The notes beneath the pieces were generated by a model. That model was not told the DNA's origin and did not search any database. It was given only the letters and a program-made list of their open reading frames with translations. Of a stretch of DNA of 63,248 nucleotides, positions 55,923 to 63,248 are shown in pieces. The position numbers were made by a program, and so were the translations under genes. The stretch is taken from the IMG/VR virus record IMGVR_UViG_3300019887_000001, positions 1-63,248 of that record; one strand, 5' to 3'. This DNA comes from a virus. The number at the start of each line of letters is the position of its first letter. The stretch's first letter is position 1.

Positions 55923-56873
55923 ATGTATGGGTGTGGGGCTTGTGGGTTGTTGAAGGTGGCGGCCGACTTCTATCGGGACCTGCGGTACCCGGAGTGGACT
56001 CCGCGGAGTTACTGCAAGGCGTGTATGGCCGCGAAGCGCAAGGCCCCTAACGTTCACTGGTTGGCGAAGCCGTGCACCGGATGTCGACGAATGGTCCCGA
56101 TGGACGGGTTCTACTTCCAGAAACAAGGTTGGCTCATGCAGCCGTGTAAGGCGTGCCGTGCGGCCTACCGTCCAGCACGCCTCGAAGTCACTGAGTCGCG
56201 ATGTAGTAAGTGCAAGCTGACGAAGCCGGCCGCAGCGTTCGGTGCTGATGCGAACAAAGCCTCGAGACTCGCATCTTGGTGTTTGACTTGTACGCGCGCT
56301 AGGCGCCCCGCCACCATCGTCGTGCCGTCCGAGAAACGCTGCCCGACGTGCGACACGACGAAACCAGCCGACGAGTTCTACCGGACGGATCGTCGGCCCG
56401 ATGGGTTGTATGCCCGCTGCAAAAATTGCCACAATGCGCGGGCATATCCCGGCCAGAAGCGCTACAAAGCAGCGAACAAGGAACAGGTGGCGGAGTGGAA
56501 TCTGCGATGGCACCACGAAAGTTGGTCGCCTGAAGCAAAGGCCGCGTCGATTCAAAAACTGAAGGAATGGAATGCGGCCAATCCGGATGAGCACGCCATT
56601 CGAGGCGAACGACGTCGCGCGCGCATTGCCGGCACTCTCCCCAATGATTTCACTGGCACGCAGTTCAAAGCACTGAAAACTCTTTACCGAGGGCGCTGCG
56701 CGTACTGCGGTAAGAAACCGAAGCCACCAGACACGTTGGTAATTGAGCACGTCATCCCAGTCTCGAAAGGTGGGCCGAATACGCTCAGCAACATCGTGCC
56801 ATCGTGCGGACCATGTAACGACAAAAAACACGCGAACCGCGCGCCAACTCATCAGCCGACGTTGCTCATATAG
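55923..56873 (+). CDS. HNH endonuclease with a long array of zinc fingers
   Basis: 316 residues from ATG 55923. At least four double CxxC zinc units (CGACG...CKAC; CTGC...CKAC; CSKC...CLTC; CPTC...CKNC), each followed by an F/Y aromatic step. Then a basic helical linker and a C-terminal HNH (CAYCGKKPKPPDTLVIEHVI; PVSKGGPNTLSNIVPSC). The finger array probably reads a long target site near the capsid gene. Confidence 0.93.
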   Translation: MYGCGACGLLKVAADFYRDLRYPEWTPRSYCKACMAAKRKAPNVHWLAKPCTGCRRMVPMDGFYFQKQGWLMQPCKACRAAYRPARLEVTESRCSKCKLTKPAAAFGADANKASRLASWCLTCTRARRPATIVVPSEKRCPTCDTTKPADEFYRTDRRPDGLYARCKNCHNARAYPGQKRYKAANKEQVAEWNLRWHHESWSPEAKAASIQKLKEWNAANPDEHAIRGERRRARIAGTLPNDFTGTQFKALKTLYRGRCAYCGKKPKPPDTLVIEHVIPVSKGGPNTLSNIVPSCGPCNDKKHANRAPTHQPTLLI

Positions 56874-56890
56874 GACATAGGCGGAAACTC

Positions 56891-57901
56891 CTAGGCTTGA
56901 CTGAGGTCAACGCCGAGCCACTTGCCCGCGCGAACCTCGCGGTCGAATTCCTCGTTGCTCATACCGGTCTTTGGGTCAATTGCTCGATCTCGCCAACTAC
57001 CGCCGGATGGCACGGCCTGTCCGTTCAACACCGCGGGTTGCGGCGCGCCTGACAGCTGCCTGGTTTTCAGCGACTTGTTCTCGGCGCGTAATCTCGCGAC
57101 GATCTGGTCCGACTCGGCCTTGGCGGCCTTCTTGCCTGCATCGAACGCCAGAGCGTGCATCGTGCGCGCCCCGGCGACTCCATTCGGCGCCTGGTTCAAT
57201 TTCGCCAGGCCCGTGTCGCCAATGCCCTCGAGACTTTTCAGCGCATTCCAGTCGGCCGAGAATGCGCGTGTGACCTGCAGCTCAGCGGCCCGATAGATCG
57301 GGCCCGCCAATTCGGCCCACTGCGTCATCTCGGCGACGTCCTGGCGCTCCTGGTCGGTTGCGGTCCCCCGCACGACCTTGTCGCGCAGGTTGTCGTAGCG
57401 AAACCGACCGTTGCTCTCGACGGTGTAGCCGCTGATCTCGGCGAGCTGGGTCAGCACGTGGTGGTCCGCGGCTTTCATCGCGCCGAGCTCGCCCTGTGCG
57501 CGAGCGACGATCGCTTGCGCTTCGGCGAGGTCTTTCTTGTGCTGCTCGAGCTCGGCGGCGAACCGTGCCGCGTCGCGCCGCGAGTACTTTGGTTGCTCAG
57601 AAGTTGTGGACTGGGGCTGTTCGGCTTCCTGCGCCTCGTCGGCGGGCTCTGCTGCTACCCCTTCGTCCTCGTCGTCTTCGACCACACCCTCGTCGTCATC
57701 GGAGTCATCAGGCTCTGGCGCTTCCTGCCGATTCGACGATCTCTGCGGAATTTGCTCCTCAGCTTCGACGTCCCGTTGAGCGTTTGCGGCGATTTCCGCT
57801 TGCGCCATCTGGTCGTCGAGTTGAGACGCCCACGCGTCGATTGAGTCGGTCGGTGCCGGCGACGTGCCTGGTGTACTGGTTGCGGGTTCGAGTGGCTGCA
57901 A
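56891..57901 (-). CDS. Scaffolding protein
   Basis: 336 residues. The first ~90 are very acidic and disordered (DDSDDDEGVVEDDEDEG). A long coiled coil follows (FAAELEQHKKDLAEAQAIVA) and a C-terminal helix domain (MSNEEFDREVRAGKWLG) that likely docks on the capsid protein. Typical scaffold pattern, and directly upstream of the capsid gene. Confidence 0.85.
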   Translation of the reverse strand: MQPLEPATSTPGTSPAPTDSIDAWASQLDDQMAQAEIAANAQRDVEAEEQIPQRSSNRQEAPEPDDSDDDEGVVEDDEDEGVAAEPADEAQEAEQPQSTTSEQPKYSRRDAARFAAELEQHKKDLAEAQAIVARAQGELGAMKAADHHVLTQLAEISGYTVESNGRFRYDNLRDKVVRGTATDQERQDVAEMTQWAELAGPIYRAAELQVTRAFSADWNALKSLEGIGDTGLAKLNQAPNGVAGARTMHALAFDAGKKAAKAESDQIVARLRAENKSLKTRQLSGAPQPAVLNGQAVPSGGSWRDRAIDPKTGMSNEEFDREVRAGKWLGVDLSQA

Positions 57902-57927
57902 ACTGTCGACTCCTGAAACCGTCGGGG

Positions 57928-57964
57928 AAAAACAAGACGGGCACCCTTGTCAGGAGGGTGCCCG
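57928..57964 (-). terminator. Rho-independent terminator, minus strand
   Basis: CGGGCACCCT and AGGGTGCCCG form a ten-base stem. On the minus strand the stem is followed by a T-rich run. It stops leftward transcription from the giant gene before the scaffold gene, so capsid genes need another promoter or antitermination. Confidence 0.75.
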
Positions 57965-58087
57965 CATGTCCCGGCTCTTGTGAGCCGGCCGAGGTGATTG
58001 CAGTATGCGCCCGAACGAGATCCGTTCGCCCCGCCCGCTCAGGCGGTTTCATTGCTCAGGCGCAACCGAAACCACACGCCTGATCCC

Positions 58088-58116
58088 TTGGGAGGATGTA
58101 AGAAATCGGTTACATT
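58088..58116 (+). promoter_or_regulatory. Promoter of the exported-protein cassette
   Basis: TTGGGA (58088-58093), 17 bases, TACATT (58111-58116). ATG 58137 follows with an AAGGGG ribosome site seven bases before it. An independent promoter for a plus-strand cassette inside the minus-strand late region. Confidence 0.65.
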
Positions 58117-58136
58117 GCGACCACAAGGGGACTCCG

Positions 58137-58433
58137 ATGAAACGCTCTCTGATCATTCTCGGGCTCGCGGCAACACTCGCGATTACCACGTCAGCGACAG
58201 CCCTGGCCCAGTCCGCAACAACCTCGGTGACCAATTACGGCGACGGCCGCGCGTCTTCCTTCACGACGACCTACACCGACCCCTACGGATCGTCGTCGGT
58301 AACGAACTATGGATCCGGCGCACCGTCGTCAAACACGACGACTTACGCGAATCCCTACGGATCCTCTTCGGTCACCAACTACGGCGACGGTAGTGCGTCC
58401 TCATCCACGACCACCTACGGCGTGCAGCCATGA
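58137..58433 (+). CDS. Exported repeat protein, lysogenic conversion candidate
   Basis: 98 residues. Classic signal peptide (MKRSLIILGLAATLAITTSA, cleavage near TALAQ). The mature part is three copies of SVTNYGxGxxSSxTTTY with DPYGSS/NPYGSS linkers. Ser/Thr/Tyr-rich and small, likely at the cell surface or secreted. Own promoter and ribosome site; it runs against the flanking operons, so it could be expressed from the prophage. Function unknown. Confidence 0.8.
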   Translation: MKRSLIILGLAATLAITTSATALAQSATTSVTNYGDGRASSFTTTYTDPYGSSSVTNYGSGAPSSNTTTYANPYGSSSVTNYGDGSASSSTTTYGVQP

Positions 58434-58618
58434 GATCTCTCCTCGAAGCCGCAGCACTGCTTGGCGGTATTTGCGCGGTCGCGCTGTTCTCAGGCGGCAG
58501 CATACTCATTGGCACGATCCTGTTCGGAGCGTTGATTGCGGGGTTCGGTCTGTACTTCCGCGCTTACCCCGAACGGGCTGAAGCTCTCAGGCGCAGCAAC
58601 CCAGCCAACTTCGCCTAG
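58430..58618 (+). CDS. Two-span membrane protein, partner of the exported repeat protein
   Basis: 62 residues. ATG 58430 overlaps the upstream stop (ATGA). Two spans (LLEAAALLGGICAVALF and ILIGTILFGALIAGFGLYF) and a short basic tail. Ends four bases into the convergent giant gene. Perhaps displays or exports its partner. Could also block superinfection. Confidence 0.7.
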   Translation: MRSLLEAAALLGGICAVALFSGGSILIGTILFGALIAGFGLYFRAYPERAEALRRSNPANFA

Positions 58619-61600
58619 GGTGGCGTGCCGAGGGACAACACATCAGTCCCAGCACCAACAAGCCCACCCGCGGCCGCGGTGTTCGATGTGTTCGTCAGTG
58701 CGCCGCCTGTCGCAGCGTCGATCGCGGCCTTGAGCTTGTTCAAGCGCTCAGTGTCGACCCGATCACGCTGAGTGAGTTTGAACCCGGCCGGGTCGTCGAT
58801 CCGCATGCGCATTTCACCCCTGCTCGGCCCGAGCGCCTTCGTGTACTGAGCGAGTTTGGTTTTTGCCTCGGCGATCTGCAGGTTCTGCTCCGCGATCTGC
58901 TGCGGCGTGCCGGTAACGTTGCGATACTGAGGCGTCTGCTGCCACTGCAACAACGCGGTGTTGTGCGGGTCGCGCGCGATGTTTCCGCCAAGGTCGATAT
59001 TCGCGGCTTTGCGCGCGGTTGCCAGTGACTTCGAGAGCGCGTTCGCTTTCTGAGCGTCGGTGAGTCCGGCGTAGGCCGGATCGGCCATCGTATTGAGCGC
59101 GTACAGGTTGACGGCGTTGCCAACCGTTCGCTGGATCAACGATTGCTGGTCGGGCGCCTGCGCGGCCCCCTGGTAGCCGCCGATGCCACTCACAGACGGC
59201 GGGGTGATACCTATGGCTTGGCCGGCCTGACGGAGCCGCATCACTTCGTTGATGACCGGTCCACCAGACCCGCCGCTCGTCGCGGTGATCACATCCGGCG
59301 AGCTGCCGCGCTTGGCCATGAACGTGCCAAGGCCGGCTTGTTCGTTGGGTAACACGCGCCCGAGCACATCGCGACTCAGCGGTACGTTCTGGCGCAGTCC
59401 TGGCAGGTTCTGGCTGAGGACCTGGCCGATGTCGCCTGAAACAGGCTTGCGTGCACCCTCCGTATCGGCAGCCCTGGTGAGACTGGCGACAAGTCCACTC
59501 TCAGGAACAAACCCGCCCGCAAGCGAGCCGCCGAACTGAGCGATAACCGATTGAGCAGTCGGCCCGCCGTGAATCACCGTGTACAGATCGCTCAGTGTCC
59601 GCAGCCCGGTGGCGTCGCCGAGGTAGCTCACCGTGCGGTCGGCCATATCGAGGGCAACCTGCTCAGGCGTGGCTGCGGTCGTCGTCTTCAGACCCGTCGT
59701 CGGGTCAACCTGTTTCTGTGGATAGTTTGTCGCGTCGGCGTAGTTGCCAGCCAATGCGAACGGAACCGCGAGCGGGCCGAGCAAGTGGTAGTCAACGTAT
59801 CCAAGGCCCGGAACGTAGACGCTGTGGGCCTGCCAGCCTTTTGAGACGAGCATCTTGCGCTCGTCGGGATCCGCAGGACCATTGCCGGTGATCGAGCCGT
59901 CGAGTGCCTTGGATGCCAGGTAACCCGTGAGTGCCGTCCCAGCGATGTTGTTGGTGAGCCGATCGCTGAGTGGAGTGACCGCGCCGCCAAGTTTGTTGAA
60001 GCCACTGGCGTAAGGACCTGCACCGCGCAATCCGCGCAGCACGTCGAAGCCAGTCCCAACAAGCCCGATGGGTGACTTCTCAATGCCCTGCGCAAATGCC
60101 TGAGAAGCGATCTTGACGACGGGGAACAGCGCGTTGCCTGCGACGGGCACATTCGCGATGTTTTGCATGACTGTCTGAATAGTGCCCGCCTCGCCACGCA
60201 AAGCCCCGCGGCTGCCGATATCCTCAGCTTTGGCGATCGCTTGCTGGTTCAGCCCCAGACTCGGATCATTGATCAGCTCGCTAACTCGTCTGACAAAGTC
60301 CGGACCGTGAAGTCCCTCCGAACTGGCGACTTCGCCTGCTTGCGCTCCGAGCTCCATGTGTTTGATCGCTTGCTGGGCGACATTCTGGAATGCCGAGTGC
60401 AGCGCGGCGCCGGTCGCCTGCTGAGCCCTCAACGCCCCGGCCAGGATCGGATTGTCGACGCGGTTGGCGATATTGGTCGGGGCAGCATAAAAGTCCCTGA
60501 TGGCCGAGCCGAACGCGTCGCCTGAACGCGCGAGCGCGGCCGACATTCCGATGCTACGGCCGGCGATGCGGTCGAATTGCGCCCCCTGGCCGGTAAGCGG
60601 TGAGGCAAGTGTTTGGACGACATCCTTACCCGTTTGGGTAGCGAGTGACCACGCGGGCGCAATGATCGAGTTGACGGCCACGTGCGTAAGCGTCGAGAGA
60701 CCGCTGATGACGTTGCCCGAGTGAACAGCTTTCAGGATGTCTATCGCGGTTGGTGGCTCACCTGGAACAGCCGGCGGTTCCGCAGGCGCACCAGGGGGTG
60801 TGCCGGTAGTTGTTGGTGGTTCGACGGGGGGTGTTGGAGGCTCACCAACACCCCCCGTCGTCGCAGAAGCCGGCCGTGTCTCGGCAGGCGTGCGCGGTAG
60901 TTGGGCTTCCAACTCGGATACGTCATAGCCCCGGTCCTTCGCCATGTTGACGAGACCCTGAAGTAGCGTGTCGCCCTGCTGCGCTGGTGGCGTCAGGTCA
61001 GCGGCTGCAGCGTTTGGCGCAATGCCTGGCACAGACGGCTCGCCGGCGCTACCGATACCACGCTCCGCCGCTGCTGCAACATCAGGTGCCGTAGCCTCAA
61101 CGGCGGACGCCGCATCTGGTGCCGCATTCTGAAGTGCCGCGAGCGCCTTGCCCGGACCAGACGCAGTAATGCTGCCCTCGCTCATCTGTGGGAACTTCGC
61201 GCGGAGATCCGTGACTGCCTGTTGTGCACTGGACAGTGCGGCTTCGAGTGCTTCAGGCGATGACTTGGCGACGACGTCGGCCAGCTCCGCCGCGGCCTTC
61301 TCGCCACCCGCGCCCGGTGACAGACTCGTGACGTCCGCGGCAGCGCCGAGGATGACGCCCGCTGCGCCGAGGATGTCACCCTGCCCGGTTGCTCCCTGAA
61401 ACTGGCCGGGTGCCGAGAGCAACGGGGTGAGGACGTCGGGGACGACCTGGTTGCCGCCGACGTTGACGCCAGCGGTGCCAGGACCTGACGGAATCGGTTG
61501 ATTCGCGGCTTCCCGGAGTTGATCGAAGACCGTCGGCTGCGGCGTCTGTCCCGCGAGCGGCCCCTCGGGCGGCGTGTACAGGTTGGGTCGCGCGATCGGG

Positions 61601-63248
61601 TTCGTCAGCGTGTCGGACGGCGTGGGCTGCCCGCCGCGCGGCACGTTGGAAACGTCGGTCGAGATGACGTTGCCGTACTGGTCTTTGGGTTGCGCAGCCG
61701 GCGACGGGTTGACGCTCGTGTCCGCGGGCAAGTTCGCGGCCATCGTCGCCCCTCCGCCGCCGGTCAGGTGCTGCACCAGGCCCGTGATCGCGTCGGTGAG
61801 CTGCGACCCGAAGCGCTGGACCGGGTTCTGGTCTGGTTGATTCGTCGAGGTCACTGCCGTGGGTGTGGCAGGCGTTGGCGCGCTCGGGACGGGTGTCGCG
61901 GCACCCGAAGCAACCGTCGCGTCTAGCGCCTGCTTGAGGGCTGTTTCGCGCTGTGTGGCTTCCGCGTTCAGGTCGGACTGCTTCTGCGCCGTCTGCCTGT
62001 TCAGCGCGTCGAGGTCTGAGGTCGCCGACGTTGTCTGCACCTGAGCCTGAGCCGTGTTCGCCTGCGCGTCCGCGCTGAGCTTTGTGTAGTCAGGTCCGAC
62101 TGGCGTCGTCGTGTCACTGGCACCGCCACCGACGGGCCCCCCGCCGCCGCCGAACATCGCGTCGTAGTTCTGGCCGGCGCGCTCAGGCGATACCGAAACC
62201 TGCCCGTGCTGCTGGGCGAACGTCGCCAGATCGGAACCGACCAGGCCCAGCTTGACGCCAGACTGGATGGCCGCGCCGAGGTAGCCGGGACTGTCGGGTG
62301 TGCCGATCGCCCATCGAACGGCATCGAGCGGAGCCTGCTCGATCGCGTCCCTCGCCTGCGCGAGGCTGACGCCGAGGTGCTGCGCGTACGCGTTGAGTTG
62401 TCCCGCCCGGCCACCCTCCTCACCGAAGAATTGCAGCGGACCGGCCGACGAGCCCGCGTCGCCGCGCGCGTTGTTGAGCCCGCCTTCGGTGACAAGCACC
62501 GACTGCAACGCCTTCTGCCCTTCGACGCCGAGCCACGACGCCGCCTGAGCGCCACCCGACAGGATCGCTTGCCCGGCGTCGCCGATCCTGCCCGCAAGTG
62601 CGCCCCCGCCGCTCAGCCCCGCAGTCGTCGCAGTCGCGCTCGAGGTCGTCGACGCGACGGACGGGTGCGGACTGTTCGGGTTGTCGGCGTAGAGCGCGGC
62701 GCGGACCGCACCACCGCTCTGCGACATGCCGTTGATCTGCGCCTGGGACATCCAGGCGGAGCCACCGCGGAGGTCGAGGCCGCTGGTGCCGACGTGATAC
62801 TGGACTGTCCCATCGGCACCCTGCCGCGCCGAGTCGATGTAGTAGTAGTGGCCAGGCGTGTCGAGGATGACCGGGTTACCGTTCATCGAATCCTGCTGGA
62901 CGTGATTCCAGTCGACGGTCGTCTCCAGTTTGGTAGCCACTCCCAACTTGGTGAGCAGAGCCTGCTCACCAGTCACGCCAGACATGCCTGCATCAGAGGT
63001 CCATCCAACGGCGCGCGCCAGGTCGGTAGCCTCCTGTGCGGTCGGGTTGCGGCCCATCTGCCGCGCGAATCCCACGCTCGCGGCGATTCCGCACGCTGCG
63101 TAGGCGTCCGCCGTCGACAGCCCCATGCCGAACTGCGACTGATGGGTGTCGCCAGCCGGCGGCGTCGGGTTCGCGAGCGGATTGGTCAACGTGTCGCTCG
63201 AGGTCGGGACGTTGGTCGGTGTCGCGGGCGCGGGTGATGGCCCCAGAC
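58615..63248 (-). CDS. Giant virion protein with two muralytic domains, cut by the right edge
   Basis: At least 1,544 residues; the frame is open past the right edge (TTG 63189 is only the first usable start inside). Near that point is a C39-like peptidase domain (Cys33 in YAACGIAAS and His114 in TPGHYYYID, counted from 63189), then a lysozyme-like domain (~225-345) with Glu235 and GSSAGPLQFF. A long Pro/Ala-rich and helical region follows. SDTLTNPLANP and SDTLTNPIARP occur near both ends of the first 550 residues. Probably ejected at entry to open the wall. Confidence 0.85.
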   Translation of the reverse strand, partial: LGPSPAPATPTNVPTSSDTLTNPLANPTPPAGDTHQSQFGMGLSTADAYAACGIAASVGFARQMGRNPTAQEATDLARAVGWTSDAGMSGVTGEQALLTKLGVATKLETTVDWNHVQQDSMNGNPVILDTPGHYYYIDSARQGADGTVQYHVGTSGLDLRGGSAWMSQAQINGMSQSGGAVRAALYADNPNSPHPSVASTTSSATATTAGLSGGGALAGRIGDAGQAILSGGAQAASWLGVEGQKALQSVLVTEGGLNNARGDAGSSAGPLQFFGEEGGRAGQLNAYAQHLGVSLAQARDAIEQAPLDAVRWAIGTPDSPGYLGAAIQSGVKLGLVGSDLATFAQQHGQVSVSPERAGQNYDAMFGGGGGPVGGGASDTTTPVGPDYTKLSADAQANTAQAQVQTTSATSDLDALNRQTAQKQSDLNAEATQRETALKQALDATVASGAATPVPSAPTPATPTAVTSTNQPDQNPVQRFGSQLTDAITGLVQHLTGGGGATMAANLPADTSVNPSPAAQPKDQYGNVISTDVSNVPRGGQPTPSDTLTNPIARPNLYTPPEGPLAGQTPQPTVFDQLREAANQPIPSGPGTAGVNVGGNQVVPDVLTPLLSAPGQFQGATGQGDILGAAGVILGAAADVTSLSPGAGGEKAAAELADVVAKSSPEALEAALSSAQQAVTDLRAKFPQMSEGSITASGPGKALAALQNAAPDAASAVEATAPDVAAAAERGIGSAGEPSVPGIAPNAAAADLTPPAQQGDTLLQGLVNMAKDRGYDVSELEAQLPRTPAETRPASATTGGVGEPPTPPVEPPTTTGTPPGAPAEPPAVPGEPPTAIDILKAVHSGNVISGLSTLTHVAVNSIIAPAWSLATQTGKDVVQTLASPLTGQGAQFDRIAGRSIGMSAALARSGDAFGSAIRDFYAAPTNIANRVDNPILAGALRAQQATGAALHSAFQNVAQQAIKHMELGAQAGEVASSEGLHGPDFVRRVSELINDPSLGLNQQAIAKAEDIGSRGALRGEAGTIQTVMQNIANVPVAGNALFPVVKIASQAFAQGIEKSPIGLVGTGFDVLRGLRGAGPYASGFNKLGGAVTPLSDRLTNNIAGTALTGYLASKALDGSITGNGPADPDERKMLVSKGWQAHSVYVPGLGYVDYHLLGPLAVPFALAGNYADATNYPQKQVDPTTGLKTTTAATPEQVALDMADRTVSYLGDATGLRTLSDLYTVIHGGPTAQSVIAQFGGSLAGGFVPESGLVASLTRAADTEGARKPVSGDIGQVLSQNLPGLRQNVPLSRDVLGRVLPNEQAGLGTFMAKRGSSPDVITATSGGSGGPVINEVMRLRQAGQAIGITPPSVSGIGGYQGAAQAPDQQSLIQRTVGNAVNLYALNTMADPAYAGLTDAQKANALSKSLATARKAANIDLGGNIARDPHNTALLQWQQTPQYRNVTGTPQQIAEQNLQIAEAKTKLAQYTKALGPSRGEMRMRIDDPAGFKLTQRDRVDTERLNKLKAAIDAATGGALTNTSNTAAAGGLVGAGTDVLSLGTPP
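60822..60860. repeat. Perfect 16-base inverted repeat inside the giant gene
   Basis: CGACGGGGGGTGTTGG and CCAACACCCCCCGTCG are perfect arms around a seven-base loop. The arms encode a Pro/Gly-rich linker (TTGGVGEPPTPPVEP). Such a strong hairpin in coding RNA or single-stranded DNA is unusual. Confidence 0.8.

Noticed and set aside
1-63248. tRNA genes, CRISPR arrays, insertion sequences and retron-like elements
   Set aside because: No TpsiC-arm-like GGTTCGAATCC sequence, regularly spaced repeats, transposase motifs (DDE, HUH) or reverse transcriptase motifs were seen by eye. A covariance-model scan would be needed to exclude tRNAs fully.

Overview
The window looks like most or all of a temperate, tailed double-stranded DNA phage with a high-GC genome. 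It carries TerS and TerL, a portal, a scaffold and a capsid protein of the N4 gp56-like type, tail spike and fibre proteins, a tyrosine integrase, and a divergent CI/Cro-like switch. No tape-measure, sheath or tail-terminator gene was recognised, and very large proline/glutamine-rich internal proteins lie next to the portal, so a short-tailed particle is the likelier shape (inference). Several exported proteins have Thr-Pro-rich linkers of the TPTPT kind, which are common in Chloroflexota surface proteins. With AGGAGG-type ribosome sites and TTGACA/TATAAT-like promoters, a Chloroflexota-like host is my best guess, but it is not proven.
Layout. Minus strand 20122 to 1: a response regulator, small membrane proteins (holin-like), TerS, TerL, two beta-helix proteins, the portal, a string of small proteins and two large internal virion proteins, then a proline-rich gene cut by the left edge. 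Minus strand 63248 to 44487: the rest of a giant virion protein with two cell-wall-degrading domains (cut by the right edge), then scaffold, major capsid protein, tail and fibre genes and an endolysin-like glycosidase. Portal genes at one end and capsid genes at the other suggest a circular or permuted genome opened inside one giant gene. Minus strand 31850 to 20279 is an early operon: Cro-like repressor, C5 methyltransferase, secreted transglycosylase, RecT annealase, zinc-finger proteins, VRR-NUC nuclease, Toprim-helicase, an array of AACCCGG repeats that may be an origin or operator, and a metallopeptidase-like protein. Plus strand 31966-36462 holds the CI-like repressor, the integrase and ten tiny genes joined by start-stop overlaps. 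An SSB gene faces them.
The most unusual block is 44320 to 37201: a divergent HTH regulator, a Thr-Pro-rich surface protein, a VirB6/TrbL-like polytopic protein, a small VirB2/VirB3-size membrane protein, a VirB4-like ATPase, and a VirD4-like coupling ATPase fused to an HNH nuclease. This is the core of a type IV secretion (conjugation) machine inside a phage that already has a terminase. I found no relaxase.
Other notable points are eight free-standing HNH endonuclease genes plus the HNH domain on the coupling protein, a complete OmpR-type response regulator, leaderless promoters in which a TATAAT-like box ends exactly six bases before the start codon, a peptide module shared by a virion protein and an early protein, and a lysogenic-conversion-like cassette (58137-58618) with its own promoter. 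I saw no tRNA, rRNA, CRISPR array or insertion sequence.
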